Positions 16,995 through 25,537 of a stretch of 64,000 nucleotides of DNA are shown in pieces. The notes under the pieces were generated by a model, which was given only the letters and a program-made list of their open reading frames with translations, did no database searches and was not told the DNA's origin. This DNA comes from Comamonas thiooxydans (GTDB lineage: Bacteria > Pseudomonadota > Gammaproteobacteria > Burkholderiales > Burkholderiaceae_C): the NCBI RefSeq assembly GCF_002157685.2, contig NZ_AP026738.1, positions 558,001 to 622,000 on the forward strand. The letters are read 5' to 3'. The translations under genes were made by a program, and so were the position numbers. The stretch's first letter is position 1, and each line of letters starts with the position of its first letter.

Positions 16995-17240
16995 GTGAGA
17001 CTGGCGGTGGGCTTTGCCGTGGGCGGGCCCAGCGCCTTGGTGGCTCGCGCCCTTGCCGGCCATGCCAGCCGGCCGCTGGGCCGGTCCTTCATCATCGACA
17101 ACCGGCCCGGGGCCGACGCCATTCATGATCCCGGGGCTTTACGGCAAGCGGGTGAGGTTCGATGCGGTGTGCTCTTTCCTGCCCTTGCGCGTGGCGGCGT
17201 CCAGTCCTGCGGTGCTCGTCGTGGGGCCGGGCCTCTTTGC
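16995..17240 (+). pseudogene. Remnant of a Bug/TctC receptor gene
   Basis: The translation from 16995 reads RLAVGFAVGGPSALVARALA and then RSFIIDNRPGAD. These match the N-terminal loop and DNRPGA motif of Bug receptors. After a frameshift near 17120, the match continues in another frame (GLYGKRVRFDAVCSFLPL, then SSPAVLVV). There is no signal peptide, and the remainder of the gene is gone. It lies directly after the dehydrogenase and abuts the converging flavoenzyme gene. It is probably a decayed second receptor of this module, or the scar of a duplication. Confidence 0.65.
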
Positions 17241-17278
17241 GATCGAGATCTTTGGTGCGTTGAGGGGCGACGGCCGAC

Positions 17279-18397
17279 TCAGGCTGCTGCCTGCTTGGCG
17301 GCGCCGCGATAGCGTTCCAGCCAATGGGCATAGGGAGCAGGCAGGGTCCAGTCGGGACGGGCCACGCCCAGGCTTTGCGCCAGCTGATAGGCGTAATGCG
17401 GGTTGGCCAGATGGGCGCGGCCGATCATCACCAGATCGACCTGGCCGTCGGCCACGATGCGCTCGGCAATCTGCGGATCATCCATGCCCCAGCTCGATGC
17501 CACGGGCAGGCCGGCGCTGCGGCTCACGCGCTGGGCGATCGGCGCCAGGAAGGCGGGTGTGCCCCAGGGAATCTTCACATCGGGAATCACGAAGTTGACG
17601 CTGACATTGAGCAGGTCCAGGCCGCGCTCGCGCATCTGGCGCGTGACGGCGATGGATTCCTCCAGGGTTTCTTCGTCACGGCCGTCGTACTCGATGACGC
17701 CGAAACGCGCTGTCAGCGGCAGATGCTCGGGCCAGACCTCGCGCACCTTGGCCACGGTCTCCAGCAGAAAGCGGGCGCGGTTGCTGAAGCTGCCGCCATA
17801 GGCGTCGTCGCGCTGGTTGCTGTGGGCCGAGAAAAAGCTCTGCGCCAGATAGCCGTGGGCAAAGTGCAGCTCCAGCCATTCGAAGCCGGCCGCAAGCGCG
17901 CGGCGGGCTGCTGCGACAAAGTCATCCTGCACGCGGGCGATGTCCGCAAGCGTCATGGCACGGGGGACGCGCGGCAGACCGCCGCCAAAGGCGATGGCCG
18001 ATGGCGCAATCGGCTGCCAGCCGCGGGCATCGCCTTCGGCAATATGGTCGTCGCCTTCCCAGGGATTGTTGGCGCTGGCCTTGCGTCCGGCATGGCCGAT
18101 CTGGATGCCGGGCACGGCGCCTGCGGCCTTGATGCCGGCGGCAATGCGCGACATGCCTTCTATCTGGGCGTCGTTCCACAGGCCGGTGCAATCGGGCGAG
18201 ATGCGGCCCTCGGGCGACACGCCGGTGGCTTCGACGATCACCAGCCCCGCGCCGCCGCGCGCCATGGAGGCGTAGTGAACCTGGTGCCAGTCATTGGTGA
18301 GGCCGTCCACGGCGCTGTACTGGCACATCGGCGGAATGGCGATGCGGTTGCGCAGGGTCAGGCTTTTGAGGGTGAAAGGGGTAAAGAGTGCAGACAT
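17279..18397 (-). CDS. NADH:flavin oxidoreductase, Old Yellow Enzyme family (YqjM-like)
   Basis: This is a 372-residue FMN-dependent ene-reductase. Family features are NRIAIPPMCQYSA near the N-terminus (with the Cys seen in YqjM/XenA-type enzymes), DWHQVHYASMARGGAGLVI, the active-site HAGRKAS, and the ELHFAHGYLAQSFFS segment. A C-terminal phosphate-binding MIGRAHLANPHY is also present. It would reduce activated alkenes or nitro compounds with NADPH. The start at 18397 (MSALFTPFTLK) matches family N-termini; an upstream Met at 18457 is unlikely. It may be a general detoxification enzyme; no partner is visible. Confidence 0.88.
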   Translation of the reverse strand: MSALFTPFTLKSLTLRNRIAIPPMCQYSAVDGLTNDWHQVHYASMARGGAGLVIVEATGVSPEGRISPDCTGLWNDAQIEGMSRIAAGIKAAGAVPGIQIGHAGRKASANNPWEGDDHIAEGDARGWQPIAPSAIAFGGGLPRVPRAMTLADIARVQDDFVAAARRALAAGFEWLELHFAHGYLAQSFFSAHSNQRDDAYGGSFSNRARFLLETVAKVREVWPEHLPLTARFGVIEYDGRDEETLEESIAVTRQMRERGLDLLNVSVNFVIPDVKIPWGTPAFLAPIAQRVSRSAGLPVASSWGMDDPQIAERIVADGQVDLVMIGRAHLANPHYAYQLAQSLGVARPDWTLPAPYAHWLERYRGAAKQAAA

Positions 18398-18463
18398 GCG
18401 GAGTATCGGTGGTGCGAATGGAATGAGCCAGCAGTCCCGCGGCAAAGCAGGATGCAAAAAGCT

Positions 18464-18546
18464 TGATAGCGCCTAGCGCTTTTCGTTGCTTGTTTTCAGT
18501 ATGAAAGTCATCTGAAAATCAATAGATGAAGGTGCTGGCAGCTATC
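18464..18546. repeat. Family A MITE-like repeat, complete copy
   Basis: This is an 83-bp element bounded by TGATAGCGCCTAGCGCT and its imperfect complement GGTGCTGGCAGCTATCA. An internal palindrome is built around TTTCAG and CTGAAA. It lies immediately downstream of the truncated gene stub on the minus strand. Confidence 0.6.
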
Positions 18547-18567
18547 AAAAAATCAAGGGCAGCGAGG

Positions 18568-18669
18568 CTAGGAAAGCGGCGAATACAGGCCCTGGGCAAT
18601 GAGCTCGCTGGAGCCGAAGTTTTCGGTAGTGCCCGGCATGTAGTCGGCGGGCCAGTGAATGCAGTGCAT
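18568..18669 (-). pseudogene. Truncated N-terminal stub, possibly of an SRPBCC-domain protein
   Basis: This 33-codon open frame reads MHCIHWPADYMPGTTENFG and ends at a TAG 22 bp before a family A repeat. From memory of similar protein starts in Burkholderiales, HWPA..PGTT.NF is the beginning of SRPBCC (polyketide cyclase-like) proteins of about 150 residues. It is divergent from the LysR gene, as a regulated target would be. If this is right, most of the gene has been lost. The rest of the 355-bp gap holds the promoter region and the repeat. The assignment is tentative. Confidence 0.35.
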
Positions 18670-18752
18670 GCAGGGCTTCTTTCGAAGGGAATGGGGAAAT
18701 GATGGGGTCTGTGGTGAAATAAATCCAATCGATATTTCTGATTTATGAAATC

Positions 18753-19673
18753 ATGCCGACTGATATCAAGAGCCTGGACCTGAATCTGCTCAAGGCCCTG
18801 GATGCGTTGCTGGACGAGCGCAGCGTGACGCGCGCTGCCGAGCGTCTGGCGCTGACCCAGCCAGCGGTCAGCGGCATGTTGACGCGGCTGCGCGAGAGCT
18901 TCGATGACCCCTTGTTCGTGCGCACGCAGCGCGGCATCGCTCCCACGCTGCGCGCGCTGGCCCTGGCGGGGCCGCTCAAGGAGTTGCTGTGCAATGCCGA
19001 GGCGCTGCTGCGCCCCCAGGCCTTTGATCCGGCCACGGCGCATATGACGCTGCGCATTGCCGCCACGGATTACGCACTGCAGGCGGTGGTGCTGCCGTTT
19101 CTGGCCGTGTTGCGCCAGCGCGCGCCCGGTCTGTGTGTGGCCGTGGTGCCGGCCCAGCATCTGCCGCTGCACGAGCGACTGGAGCGCGGCGATATCGACC
19201 TGGCGCTGGTCACGCCGGAGCGCACGGCCCCCGATCTGCATGCGCGCCGACTGTTCGACGAACGCTATGTCTGCGTGATGCGCAGCGACCATCCCGATGT
19301 GCGCCGGCGTGGCCTGTCGCTGGAGCGCTTCTGCGCGCTGGACCATGCGCTGGTGTCCTATGACGGAGGCAGTTTCCATGGTGTGACGGACGAGGCGCTG
19401 GAGCGATTGGGGCGGCGCCGGCGCGTGGCGCTGTCCGTGACCAGCTTTCTGGTGCTGCCCGAAATCCTGCGCAGCAGCGATCTGATTGCCGTCGTGCCGC
19501 GGCGTCTGGTCAAGCCCGACTCGGGACTGGTGGTGCTGGAGCCTCCGCTGGAGATTCCGGGTTTCACCAAGACGGCTGCCTGGCATGCGCGCACCCATCG
19601 TTCTCCCGGACACCAGTGGGCGCGGGAGCTGTTGTTCGAGCTGGCGCAGGCCGGCGGGCTGGACGTGGAATGA
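18753..19673 (+). CDS. LysR-family transcriptional regulator
   Basis: This 306-residue LTTR has an N-terminal helix-turn-helix (DLNLLKALDALLDERSVTRAAERL, then TQPAVSGMLTRLRESFDDPLFVR). The substrate-binding domain is of the NodD/NahR-like subgroup (LRIAATDYALQAVVLPFL, ERGDIDLALVTPE). It is divergent from the 33-residue stub, which was probably its original target. The flavoenzyme gene further on is a less direct candidate. The effector is unknown. Its stop is followed by GC-rich hairpins. Confidence 0.88.
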   Translation: MPTDIKSLDLNLLKALDALLDERSVTRAAERLALTQPAVSGMLTRLRESFDDPLFVRTQRGIAPTLRALALAGPLKELLCNAEALLRPQAFDPATAHMTLRIAATDYALQAVVLPFLAVLRQRAPGLCVAVVPAQHLPLHERLERGDIDLALVTPERTAPDLHARRLFDERYVCVMRSDHPDVRRRGLSLERFCALDHALVSYDGGSFHGVTDEALERLGRRRRVALSVTSFLVLPEILRSSDLIAVVPRRLVKPDSGLVVLEPPLEIPGFTKTAAWHARTHRSPGHQWARELLFELAQAGGLDVE

Positions 19674-19734
19674 GCAAGGCCCGCAGAAAACCGTGGCGGT
19701 CTCTGCGGGCCGAGTGAGGGCAGATTCCTGCCGG

Positions 19735-19758
19735 GGCCCGGCATGGTGCCGGGCCTTT
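19735..19758 (+). terminator. Rho-independent terminator after the LysR gene
   Basis: A perfect 9-bp stem, GGCCCGGCA-TGG-TGCCGGGCC, is followed by TTTC. A second hairpin (GGCCCGCAGA...TCTGCGGGCC) lies just upstream at 19678-19711. Both sit between the converging LysR and actP genes and could act in both directions. Confidence 0.6.
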
Positions 19759-19765
19759 CACATCA

Positions 19766-21499
19766 TCAGTGGCCGGATGCGCCTGCGGCACCCAGACCGG
19801 TTTCCGAACGCACTTGCTGCGCAGGGAACACGGAGCGCTCCTTGGCAGCCTGGGCGCTCTTGTCGAGCACGGAGAACAGCCACACGCCGAAGAAGCCGAT
19901 CGCCATGGAGAACAGTGCAGGCGAGGCGTAGGGGAACCATGCCGAGCCGGCCGGGTTGCCCAAGGTGCCTTCCCATACCGAGGGCGACACAATGGTCAGG
20001 CCCACGGAGGAGACCAGGCCCATGAAGCCGCCGATGACGGCGCCCTTGGTGGTGCAGTCTTTCCACAGCACGGACAGCAGCAGCGGCGGGAAGTTGGCCG
20101 AAGCCGCCACGGCAAAGGCCAGCGAGACCATGAAGGCAATGTTCTGCTTCTCGAACACAATGCCCAGCAGCACGGCCACAAAGCCCAGGCACAGCGTGGT
20201 GATGCGCGAAACCCGCAGTTCGGAGGCGCTGTCGGCCTTGCCCTTCTTGATGACGGTGGCGTAGAGGTCGTGCGAGACGGCCGAGGCGCCAGACAGCGTC
20301 AGACCGGCGACCACAGCCAGAATGGTGGCAAAGGCCACGGCCGAGATAAAGCCGTAGAACACATCGCCGCCCACGCTCTTGGCTACCAGCACGGCGGCCA
20401 TATTGGCCGTGCCCGCGCCGCCGTGGATCACGCCCTTGGCCGTGTCCGCCATTTCGGGGTTGGTGAGCACCAGGGTGATGGCGCCGAAGCCGATGATGAA
20501 GATCAGCACATAGAAGTAGCCGATCCAGGTCGTGGCCCAGAACACGCTCTTGCGTGCTTCCTTGGCATCAGGCACGGTGAAGAAGCGCATCAGGATGTGG
20601 GGCAGGCCCAGGGTGCCGAACATCAGCGCCATGCCGAAGCTGATGGCGGAGATCGGATCCTTGATGAAGCCGCCCGGTCCCATGATGGCCAGGCCGAGCT
20701 TTTCCGCCACGGAAGGCTCTGCGCCGCCGTTCGCGGCGATCTGGGTGCGTACCTTCACGCCTTCGGCAAACAGTGCCTCGGGGCTGAAGCCGTATTTGGA
20801 CAACACCATGAAGCCCATGAAGGTCACGCCGGCCAGCAGCAGGCAGGCCTTGATGATCTGCACCCAGGTGGTGGCCGTCATGCCGCCGAACAGCACATAG
20901 ATCATCATCAGCGCGCCCACCAGCACCACCGCGATCCAGTAGTCCAGACCGAACAGCAGCTTGATGAGCTGGCCGGCGCCCACCATCTGGGCAATCAGGT
21001 AGAAGGCCACCACGACCAGCGTGCCGCAGGAGGCAAAAATCCGGAAGGGCTTTTGCTCGAAGCGGTAGCCGGCCACGTCGGCAAAAGTGAAGCGGCCCAG
21101 ATTGCGCAGGCGTTCCGCCAGCAGAAAAGTCAGAATCGGCCAGCCCACCAGAAAACCGATGGAGTAGATCAGGCCGTCATAGCCGCTGGCCATGACGGAG
21201 GCCGAGATGCCCAGGAAGGAGGCGGCGGACATATAGTCGCCCGCAATCGCCAGACCATTTTGAAAGCCGGTGATGCCGCCACCTGCGGTATAGAAATCGG
21301 AAGCCGACTTGGTACGGCCCGCCGCCCATTTGGTGATCCACAGGGTTGCCACCACAAAGGCGGTGAACATGATGATGGCCGTCCAGTTGGTGGCCTGCTT
21401 GGCGGCGTTGCCGACGTCACCGCCGGCGGCCAGCACGGGAGCTGTCGCGACCAGCGCCGCAGCGCCCGCCAGCCATTGGGAAGAGATGCGCTGCTTCAT
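19766..21499 (-). CDS. actP: Cation/acetate symporter ActP
   Basis: This is a sodium:solute symporter of 577 residues. It has a cleavable N-terminal signal ([20 protein letters not shown], with a likely cut after VLAAG) and about 13 transmembrane helices. Typical ActP stretches are [44 protein letters not shown] and [15 protein letters not shown]. It imports acetate and related short monocarboxylates. Its start overlaps the stop of the DUF485 gene by four bases, the standard yjcH-actP arrangement. It provides acetate that enters central metabolism as acetyl-CoA. The identification is confident. Confidence 0.93.
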   Translation of the reverse strand: MKQRISSQWLAGAAALVATAPVLAAGGDVGNAAKQATNWTAIIMFTAFVVATLWITKWAAGRTKSASDFYTAGGGITGFQNGLAIAGDYMSAASFLGISASVMASGYDGLIYSIGFLVGWPILTFLLAERLRNLGRFTFADVAGYRFEQKPFRIFASCGTLVVVAFYLIAQMVGAGQLIKLLFGLDYWIAVVLVGALMMIYVLFGGMTATTWVQIIKACLLLAGVTFMGFMVLSKYGFSPEALFAEGVKVRTQIAANGGAEPSVAEKLGLAIMGPGGFIKDPISAISFGMALMFGTLGLPHILMRFFTVPDAKEARKSVFWATTWIGYFYVLIFIIGFGAITLVLTNPEMADTAKGVIHGGAGTANMAAVLVAKSVGGDVFYGFISAVAFATILAVVAGLTLSGASAVSHDLYATVIKKGKADSASELRVSRITTLCLGFVAVLLGIVFEKQNIAFMVSLAFAVAASANFPPLLLSVLWKDCTTKGAVIGGFMGLVSSVGLTIVSPSVWEGTLGNPAGSAWFPYASPALFSMAIGFFGVWLFSVLDKSAQAAKERSVFPAQQVRSETGLGAAGASGH

Positions 21500-21804
21500 T
21501 GCTTGATGCCTTTGAGAATGTCGCGGGTGAGCTGATCAAACTCGTTGTTGGCGCGGCGCACATAGAGGCCGGTAATGATCACGGAAAAAATGATGACGCC
21601 CATGCCGATGGGAATGCCCAGCGTGGTCACTCCAGCGCCGATGGGCCGGGCCAGGAATTCCTTGTCGAATGCGATCAGCGCGACATAGCCGTAGTACACG
21701 ATCAACATCAGAACGGTCAGCGCCAGGCCGAGGCGATTGCGCTTGCGGCGCAGCTGCTGGTAGGCGGGGTTGCTTTGGATTGTCTCTATCACCGGGTCTC
21801 GCAC
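21496..21804 (-). CDS. yjcH: DUF485 family membrane protein (YjcH-like)
   Basis: This small inner-membrane protein of 102 residues has two hydrophobic helices ([22 protein letters not shown] and a second after [18 protein letters not shown]) and a conserved YxxLRRKR-like basic start. DUF485 proteins are encoded with ActP and are thought to assist the symporter. The stop overlaps the actP start (ATGA), so the two are co-translated. The 292-bp region upstream, shared with the divergent MFS gene, contains AT-rich runs fitting two promoters but no confident boxes. Confidence 0.88.
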   Translation of the reverse strand: MRDPVIETIQSNPAYQQLRRKRNRLGLALTVLMLIVYYGYVALIAFDKEFLARPIGAGVTTLGIPIGMGVIIFSVIITGLYVRRANNEFDQLTRDILKGIKQ

Positions 21805-22096
21805 AGTGTTGTCTCCTTTGAAGTTTTCCAGCCTGCCATCAGGTGCTCGGTGGCTTGCTTGCGATGCATTCTGAGAAGCCCGTCTGACCGTCTCCTTACT
21901 TACGATATCGGTGTTTGCCCCTGGTTTTTCACATCAAAAAAAAACGAATCCGGGTAAGTGCGGAGAGGGTCGGGTAATGCCCAGTCTTGAATTTTTGAGA
22001 AGCTTTTTTTTGTAAGTTAGCGGTCAGTTGTCGCTTTGATATTGGACAAACAGGTGAGTTGGCAGCGCCTGAAATTCCAAAACCTAGGAGACAAAC

Positions 22097-23779
22097 ATGG
22101 CCATCAATGCGACAGCACATATGGGAGGTAAATCGGCCCCAAGGCCGATGAGCCCGGAAGAGCGCAAAGTCATCTTTGCGTCTTCACTCGGAACCGTTTT
22201 CGAGTGGTACGACTTCTATCTGTACGGATCTCTGGCAGCCATCATCGCCAAGCAGTTCTTCAGCGGTCTGGATGCGGGCTCAGCCTTCATCTTCGCGTTG
22301 CTGGCCTTTGCGGCAGGCTTCATCGTGCGCCCCTTCGGTGCGCTGGTGTTCGGCCGTCTGGGCGACATGATCGGGCGCAAGTACACCTTTCTGGTGACGA
22401 TTCTGATCATGGGCCTGTCCACCTTCATCGTCGGTATCTTGCCCAACTACGCCAGCATTGGCGTGGCCGCCCCCGTCATCCTGATCGCGCTGCGCATGCT
22501 GCAAGGTCTGGCCCTGGGCGGTGAGTACGGCGGCGCTGCCACCTATGTAGCAGAGCATGCGCCGCATGGAAAGCGCGGCGCTTACACCTCGTGGATTCAG
22601 ACCACGGCCACGCTGGGCCTGTTCCTGTCGCTGCTGGTGATTCTGGGCGTGCGTACCTCGATGGGCGAAGAGAAGTTCGCCGACTGGGGCTGGCGCATTC
22701 CATTCCTAGTCTCCATTTTGCTGCTGGCCATCTCGGTCTGGATTCGCATGACGCTGTCCGAATCCCCCGCCTTCCAGAAGATGAAGGCCGAGGGCAAGGT
22801 GTCCAAGGCGCCTCTGACCGAGTCGTTCGGTCAGTGGAAGAACCTCAAGATCGTGATTCTGGCGCTGGTCGGCCTGACAGCCGGCCAGGCCGTGGTCTGG
22901 TATACCGGCCAGTTCTATGCGCTGTTCTTTCTGACGCAGCAGCTCAAGGTCGATGCCGTGACGGCCAATCTGATGATTGCCGCCGCACTGCTGATCGGCA
23001 CGCCTTTCTTTGTGATCTTCGGCACGCTGTCCGACAAGATCGGCCGCAAGCCCATCATCATGCTGGGCTGCATTCTGGCCGTATTGACCTACTTCCCCGC
23101 CTTCAAGGCGCTGACCGAAGCCGCCAACCCCGACCTGGCTGCAGCTCAAGCCAAGAACAAGGTGGTCATCGTGGCCGATCCTGCGGAGTGCTCCTTCCAG
23201 TTCAACCCCACAGGCACGACCAAGTTCACCAGCTCCTGCGACGTGGCCAAGCAGGTGCTGGCTGCGGGCTCCGTGAGCTATGAAACCGAAGATGCTGCTG
23301 CAGGCACGCAGGCCATGATCCGTATCGGCGCGACCGAGATTCCTTCGTTCTCGCTCAAGGGCCTGAGCCCTGAAGACGCCAAGGCCAAGGACGGTGCGTT
23401 CAAGAAGACTGTGGCCGCCGAGCTGGCCAAGGATGGCTATCCCACCAAGGCCGACCCCGCCAAGATGAACAAGGTCATGATGGTCGTGATCCTGACCTAT
23501 CTGGTGCTGCTGGTGACCATGGTCTACGGCCCCATCGCGGCCATGCTGGTGGAGCTGTTCCCGACACGTATCCGCTACACCTCGATGAGCTTGCCCTATC
23601 ACATCGGCAACGGCTGGTTTGGCGGTCTGCTGCCCACCATGTCCTTCGCCATCGTGGCGCAGACCGGCAATATGTACAACGGTCTCTGGTACCCCATCAT
23701 CATCGCTGGTGTGACGGCGGTGATCGGTACGCTGTTCGTGCCCGAAACCAAGGATCGCGACATCTACGCCGAAGACTGA
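22097..23779 (+). CDS. MFS metabolite:H+ symporter (MHS family) with periplasmic insert
   Basis: This is a 560-residue carrier, about 120 residues longer than usual MHS proteins (ProP, KgtP, ShiA). MFS features are FEWYDFYLYG in TM1, the loop GRLGDMIGRKYTF between TM2 and TM3, ALGGEYGGAATYVAEHAP in TM4-5, and SDKIGRKP between TM8 and TM9. The extra region (about residues 340-455) lies between TM9 and TM10, a loop that faces the periplasm. It includes two cysteines (about 365 and 381) that could form a disulfide. Substrates of MHS carriers are organic acids or betaines; the one here is unknown. It is divergent from actP/DUF485. An AGGAGA ribosome site precedes the ATG. Confidence 0.87.
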   Translation: MAINATAHMGGKSAPRPMSPEERKVIFASSLGTVFEWYDFYLYGSLAAIIAKQFFSGLDAGSAFIFALLAFAAGFIVRPFGALVFGRLGDMIGRKYTFLVTILIMGLSTFIVGILPNYASIGVAAPVILIALRMLQGLALGGEYGGAATYVAEHAPHGKRGAYTSWIQTTATLGLFLSLLVILGVRTSMGEEKFADWGWRIPFLVSILLLAISVWIRMTLSESPAFQKMKAEGKVSKAPLTESFGQWKNLKIVILALVGLTAGQAVVWYTGQFYALFFLTQQLKVDAVTANLMIAAALLIGTPFFVIFGTLSDKIGRKPIIMLGCILAVLTYFPAFKALTEAANPDLAAAQAKNKVVIVADPAECSFQFNPTGTTKFTSSCDVAKQVLAAGSVSYETEDAAAGTQAMIRIGATEIPSFSLKGLSPEDAKAKDGAFKKTVAAELAKDGYPTKADPAKMNKVMMVVILTYLVLLVTMVYGPIAAMLVELFPTRIRYTSMSLPYHIGNGWFGGLLPTMSFAIVAQTGNMYNGLWYPIIIAGVTAVIGTLFVPETKDRDIYAED

Positions 23780-23820
23780 TGCCGGGCGCTGATGCTGCAA
23801 TTTATGCAGCATCGCATCAA

Positions 23821-23856
23821 AGATCTGCAAGGCTTGTGCTTTGCAGGTCTTTTTTG
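23821..23856 (+). terminator. Rho-independent terminator after the MFS gene
   Basis: The stem GATCTGCAA / TTGCAGGTC has a short GC loop and is followed by TTTTTTG. It ends the MFS transcript before the porin promoter region. Confidence 0.8.
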
Positions 23857-24038
23857 TTTGCTTCGGCACTAATGGGTTACAGCAGTGTGGCAACAAAGCA
23901 TCATTGCGTTACTTTTTTGCGATGGAAATCATGCTTTTGAGAGGGGTCAACCTAGAATCACACCTAGCCGCGAGAGGGCCAACAACCTACAAGCCAATGC
24001 GGTGCAAAAAACACTATCCCAGAACATAGGAGCATTGA

Positions 24039-25031
24039 ATGACCAAGATGACTCGCATCGCACTGGCCGCACTGGCTGTGATGGGCGCAACCACCGCAAT
24101 GGCACAGAGCAGCGTGACGCTGTATGGCCGTATCAACACCACAGTCGAACGCCAGAAGGTGGGTGATGAGTCGGTGTCCGGCCTGTACAACAATGCTTCC
24201 CGCTGGGGCATTCGCGGTACCGAGGATCTGGGTGGCGGCCTGAAGGCAGGCTTCACCCTGGAGTCCGGCTTCAACTCCGACACCGGTACCGGTTCCGCCT
24301 GGACCCACCCCACCACCGGCATGTCCTTTGCGCGTCAGAGCGAAGTGAACCTGTCCGGCGGTTTCGGCATGATCCGTCTGGGTAACTTCGTTCCCGAGTC
24401 CTACTACGCAACTGCTGACTACATCAGCATGCACAACCACGACACCGGTTCTTCTTCCGATGCGCTGTACTACGACCCCGTCTGGTTCGGCGGTCTGAGC
24501 ACCAAGAACAAGATCGGCTATCGCACCCCCAGCATGGGCGGTCTGACGGTGGATGCCTCCGTGTCCATGCACGAGAAGGACCCCACGGTCGGTCCTCGCA
24601 AGAACGGCTACGATCTGGCCGCCAACTACGCCACCGGTCCTCTGCACCTGGGTGCCGGTTTCAGCAAGGTCGGTGAGAACTGGCAAGCCGCACTGCGTGG
24701 TCTGTACACATTTGGTCAATTCACGGTTGGCGCTTACTACCAGCGCAACGACCAAGACCTGATCGGCACACGCAACAACTTCCGCCTGTCCGGTATGTAC
24801 ACCATGGGTGCTTCCGAGTTCCACGTGAACGTTGGCCACGCCAACAAGTGGAGCAAGGTTGCCGACTCCGCAGCTACCCAGTGGACTCTGGGCTACAACT
24901 ACAACCTGAGCAAGCGCTCCAAGGTTTACGGTTACTACACCCGTGTGAACAACGACAGCGGTGCTGCATATAACGCACCAGCTGGCAAGGACTTCAGCTC
25001 CATCGCTGTGGGTATCCGCCACAACTTCTAA
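24039..25031 (+). CDS. Trimeric outer-membrane porin (Burkholderiales type)
   Basis: This is a 330-residue general porin. It has a signal peptide (MTKMTRIALAALAVMGATTAMA, with the mature start QSSVTLYG), the typical first strand SSVTLYGRINTTVE, SRWGIRGTEDLGGGLKAGFTLE and FARQSEVNLSG. The obligatory C-terminal Phe (GIRHNF) is recognised by the BAM machinery. It forms diffusion channels for small solutes. Codon use is strongly biased towards C-ending codons (TAC, AAC, GGT/GGC), as expected for an abundant protein. A 259-bp upstream region holds its promoter; the downstream terminator is strong. It is monocistronic. Confidence 0.92.
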   Translation: MTKMTRIALAALAVMGATTAMAQSSVTLYGRINTTVERQKVGDESVSGLYNNASRWGIRGTEDLGGGLKAGFTLESGFNSDTGTGSAWTHPTTGMSFARQSEVNLSGGFGMIRLGNFVPESYYATADYISMHNHDTGSSSDALYYDPVWFGGLSTKNKIGYRTPSMGGLTVDASVSMHEKDPTVGPRKNGYDLAANYATGPLHLGAGFSKVGENWQAALRGLYTFGQFTVGAYYQRNDQDLIGTRNNFRLSGMYTMGASEFHVNVGHANKWSKVADSAATQWTLGYNYNLSKRSKVYGYYTRVNNDSGAAYNAPAGKDFSSIAVGIRHNF

Positions 25032-25101
25032 TTTGTGCACCGCGCAAGCGGTGTCTCCAGCAACTGCAGCTGATAATGCAGACCATTACTCCAAGTTCAT
25101 A

Positions 25102-25129
25102 CCCCATGTCGCAAGGCATGGGGTTTTTT
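25102..25129 (+). terminator. Rho-independent terminator after the porin gene
   Basis: The stem CCCCATG-...-CATGGGG is followed directly by TTTTTTC, 70 bp after the porin stop. Confidence 0.85.
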
Positions 25130-25251
25130 CTTATGAGCAGCGTGCCTGGCAGTAAGCCACGCGCAAACTCGCTCAGGCTCAATGGTCGTGCTGACTGGCG
25201 TGGCACGAGCGGCTGCACCAGCTGCTTATTCATAACACTCTGGAGACTGAT

Positions 25252-25389
25252 ATGTGGAAGCTGGCGATTGGTTTTGTGGTGTTTGCTGCCGTGGCACTGT
25301 TTGTCATCATGAAAGCCGGTGACAAGGTGGATATGAGTGGAGAAAAGCATGGTGCGGACGCGATTCATGCACCGGCAGAATCCAAATGA
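25252..25389 (+). CDS. Small single-span membrane protein (45 residues)
   Basis: The reading frame starts MWKLAIGFVVFAAVALFVIM, a single transmembrane helix, followed by a polar tail (KAGDKVDMSGEKHG...). A CTGGAG ribosome site precedes it, and a strong terminator follows 20 bp after the stop, so it has the layout of a genuine monocistronic gene. No family name was recognised, though similar short proteins appear to be conserved in Comamonadaceae (from memory). The helix with a hydrophilic C-terminus suggests a membrane-anchored periplasmic or cytoplasmic tail. Its function is unknown. Confidence 0.65.
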   Translation: MWKLAIGFVVFAAVALFVIMKAGDKVDMSGEKHGADAIHAPAESK

Positions 25390-25407
25390 AGGCAGCAGTT
25401 CTCGATC

Positions 25408-25434
25408 AAAGCCCCGCCAGCCGGGGCTTTTTTG
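25408..25434 (+). terminator. Rho-independent terminator after the 45-residue gene
   Basis: AAAGCCCCG-CCAG-CCGGGGCTTTTTTG is a strong stem with flanking A and T runs, 20 bp downstream of the small gene's stop and upstream of uvrA. Confidence 0.9.
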
Positions 25435-25537
25435 TGGCGGCCCTGGCTGTACGCTGAAACGGTAATGCACATGCGCACCCAAGGCTCATGTCAGGACTGC
25501 CTAGAATGTTTGGCCTTCATAGAAAAGACCGCAGAAC

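Noticed and set aside
19769..21535. Plus-strand open frame of 588 codons opposite actP
   Set aside because: It has His/Gly/Asp-rich composition typical of antisense frames; actP on the minus strand is unmistakable.
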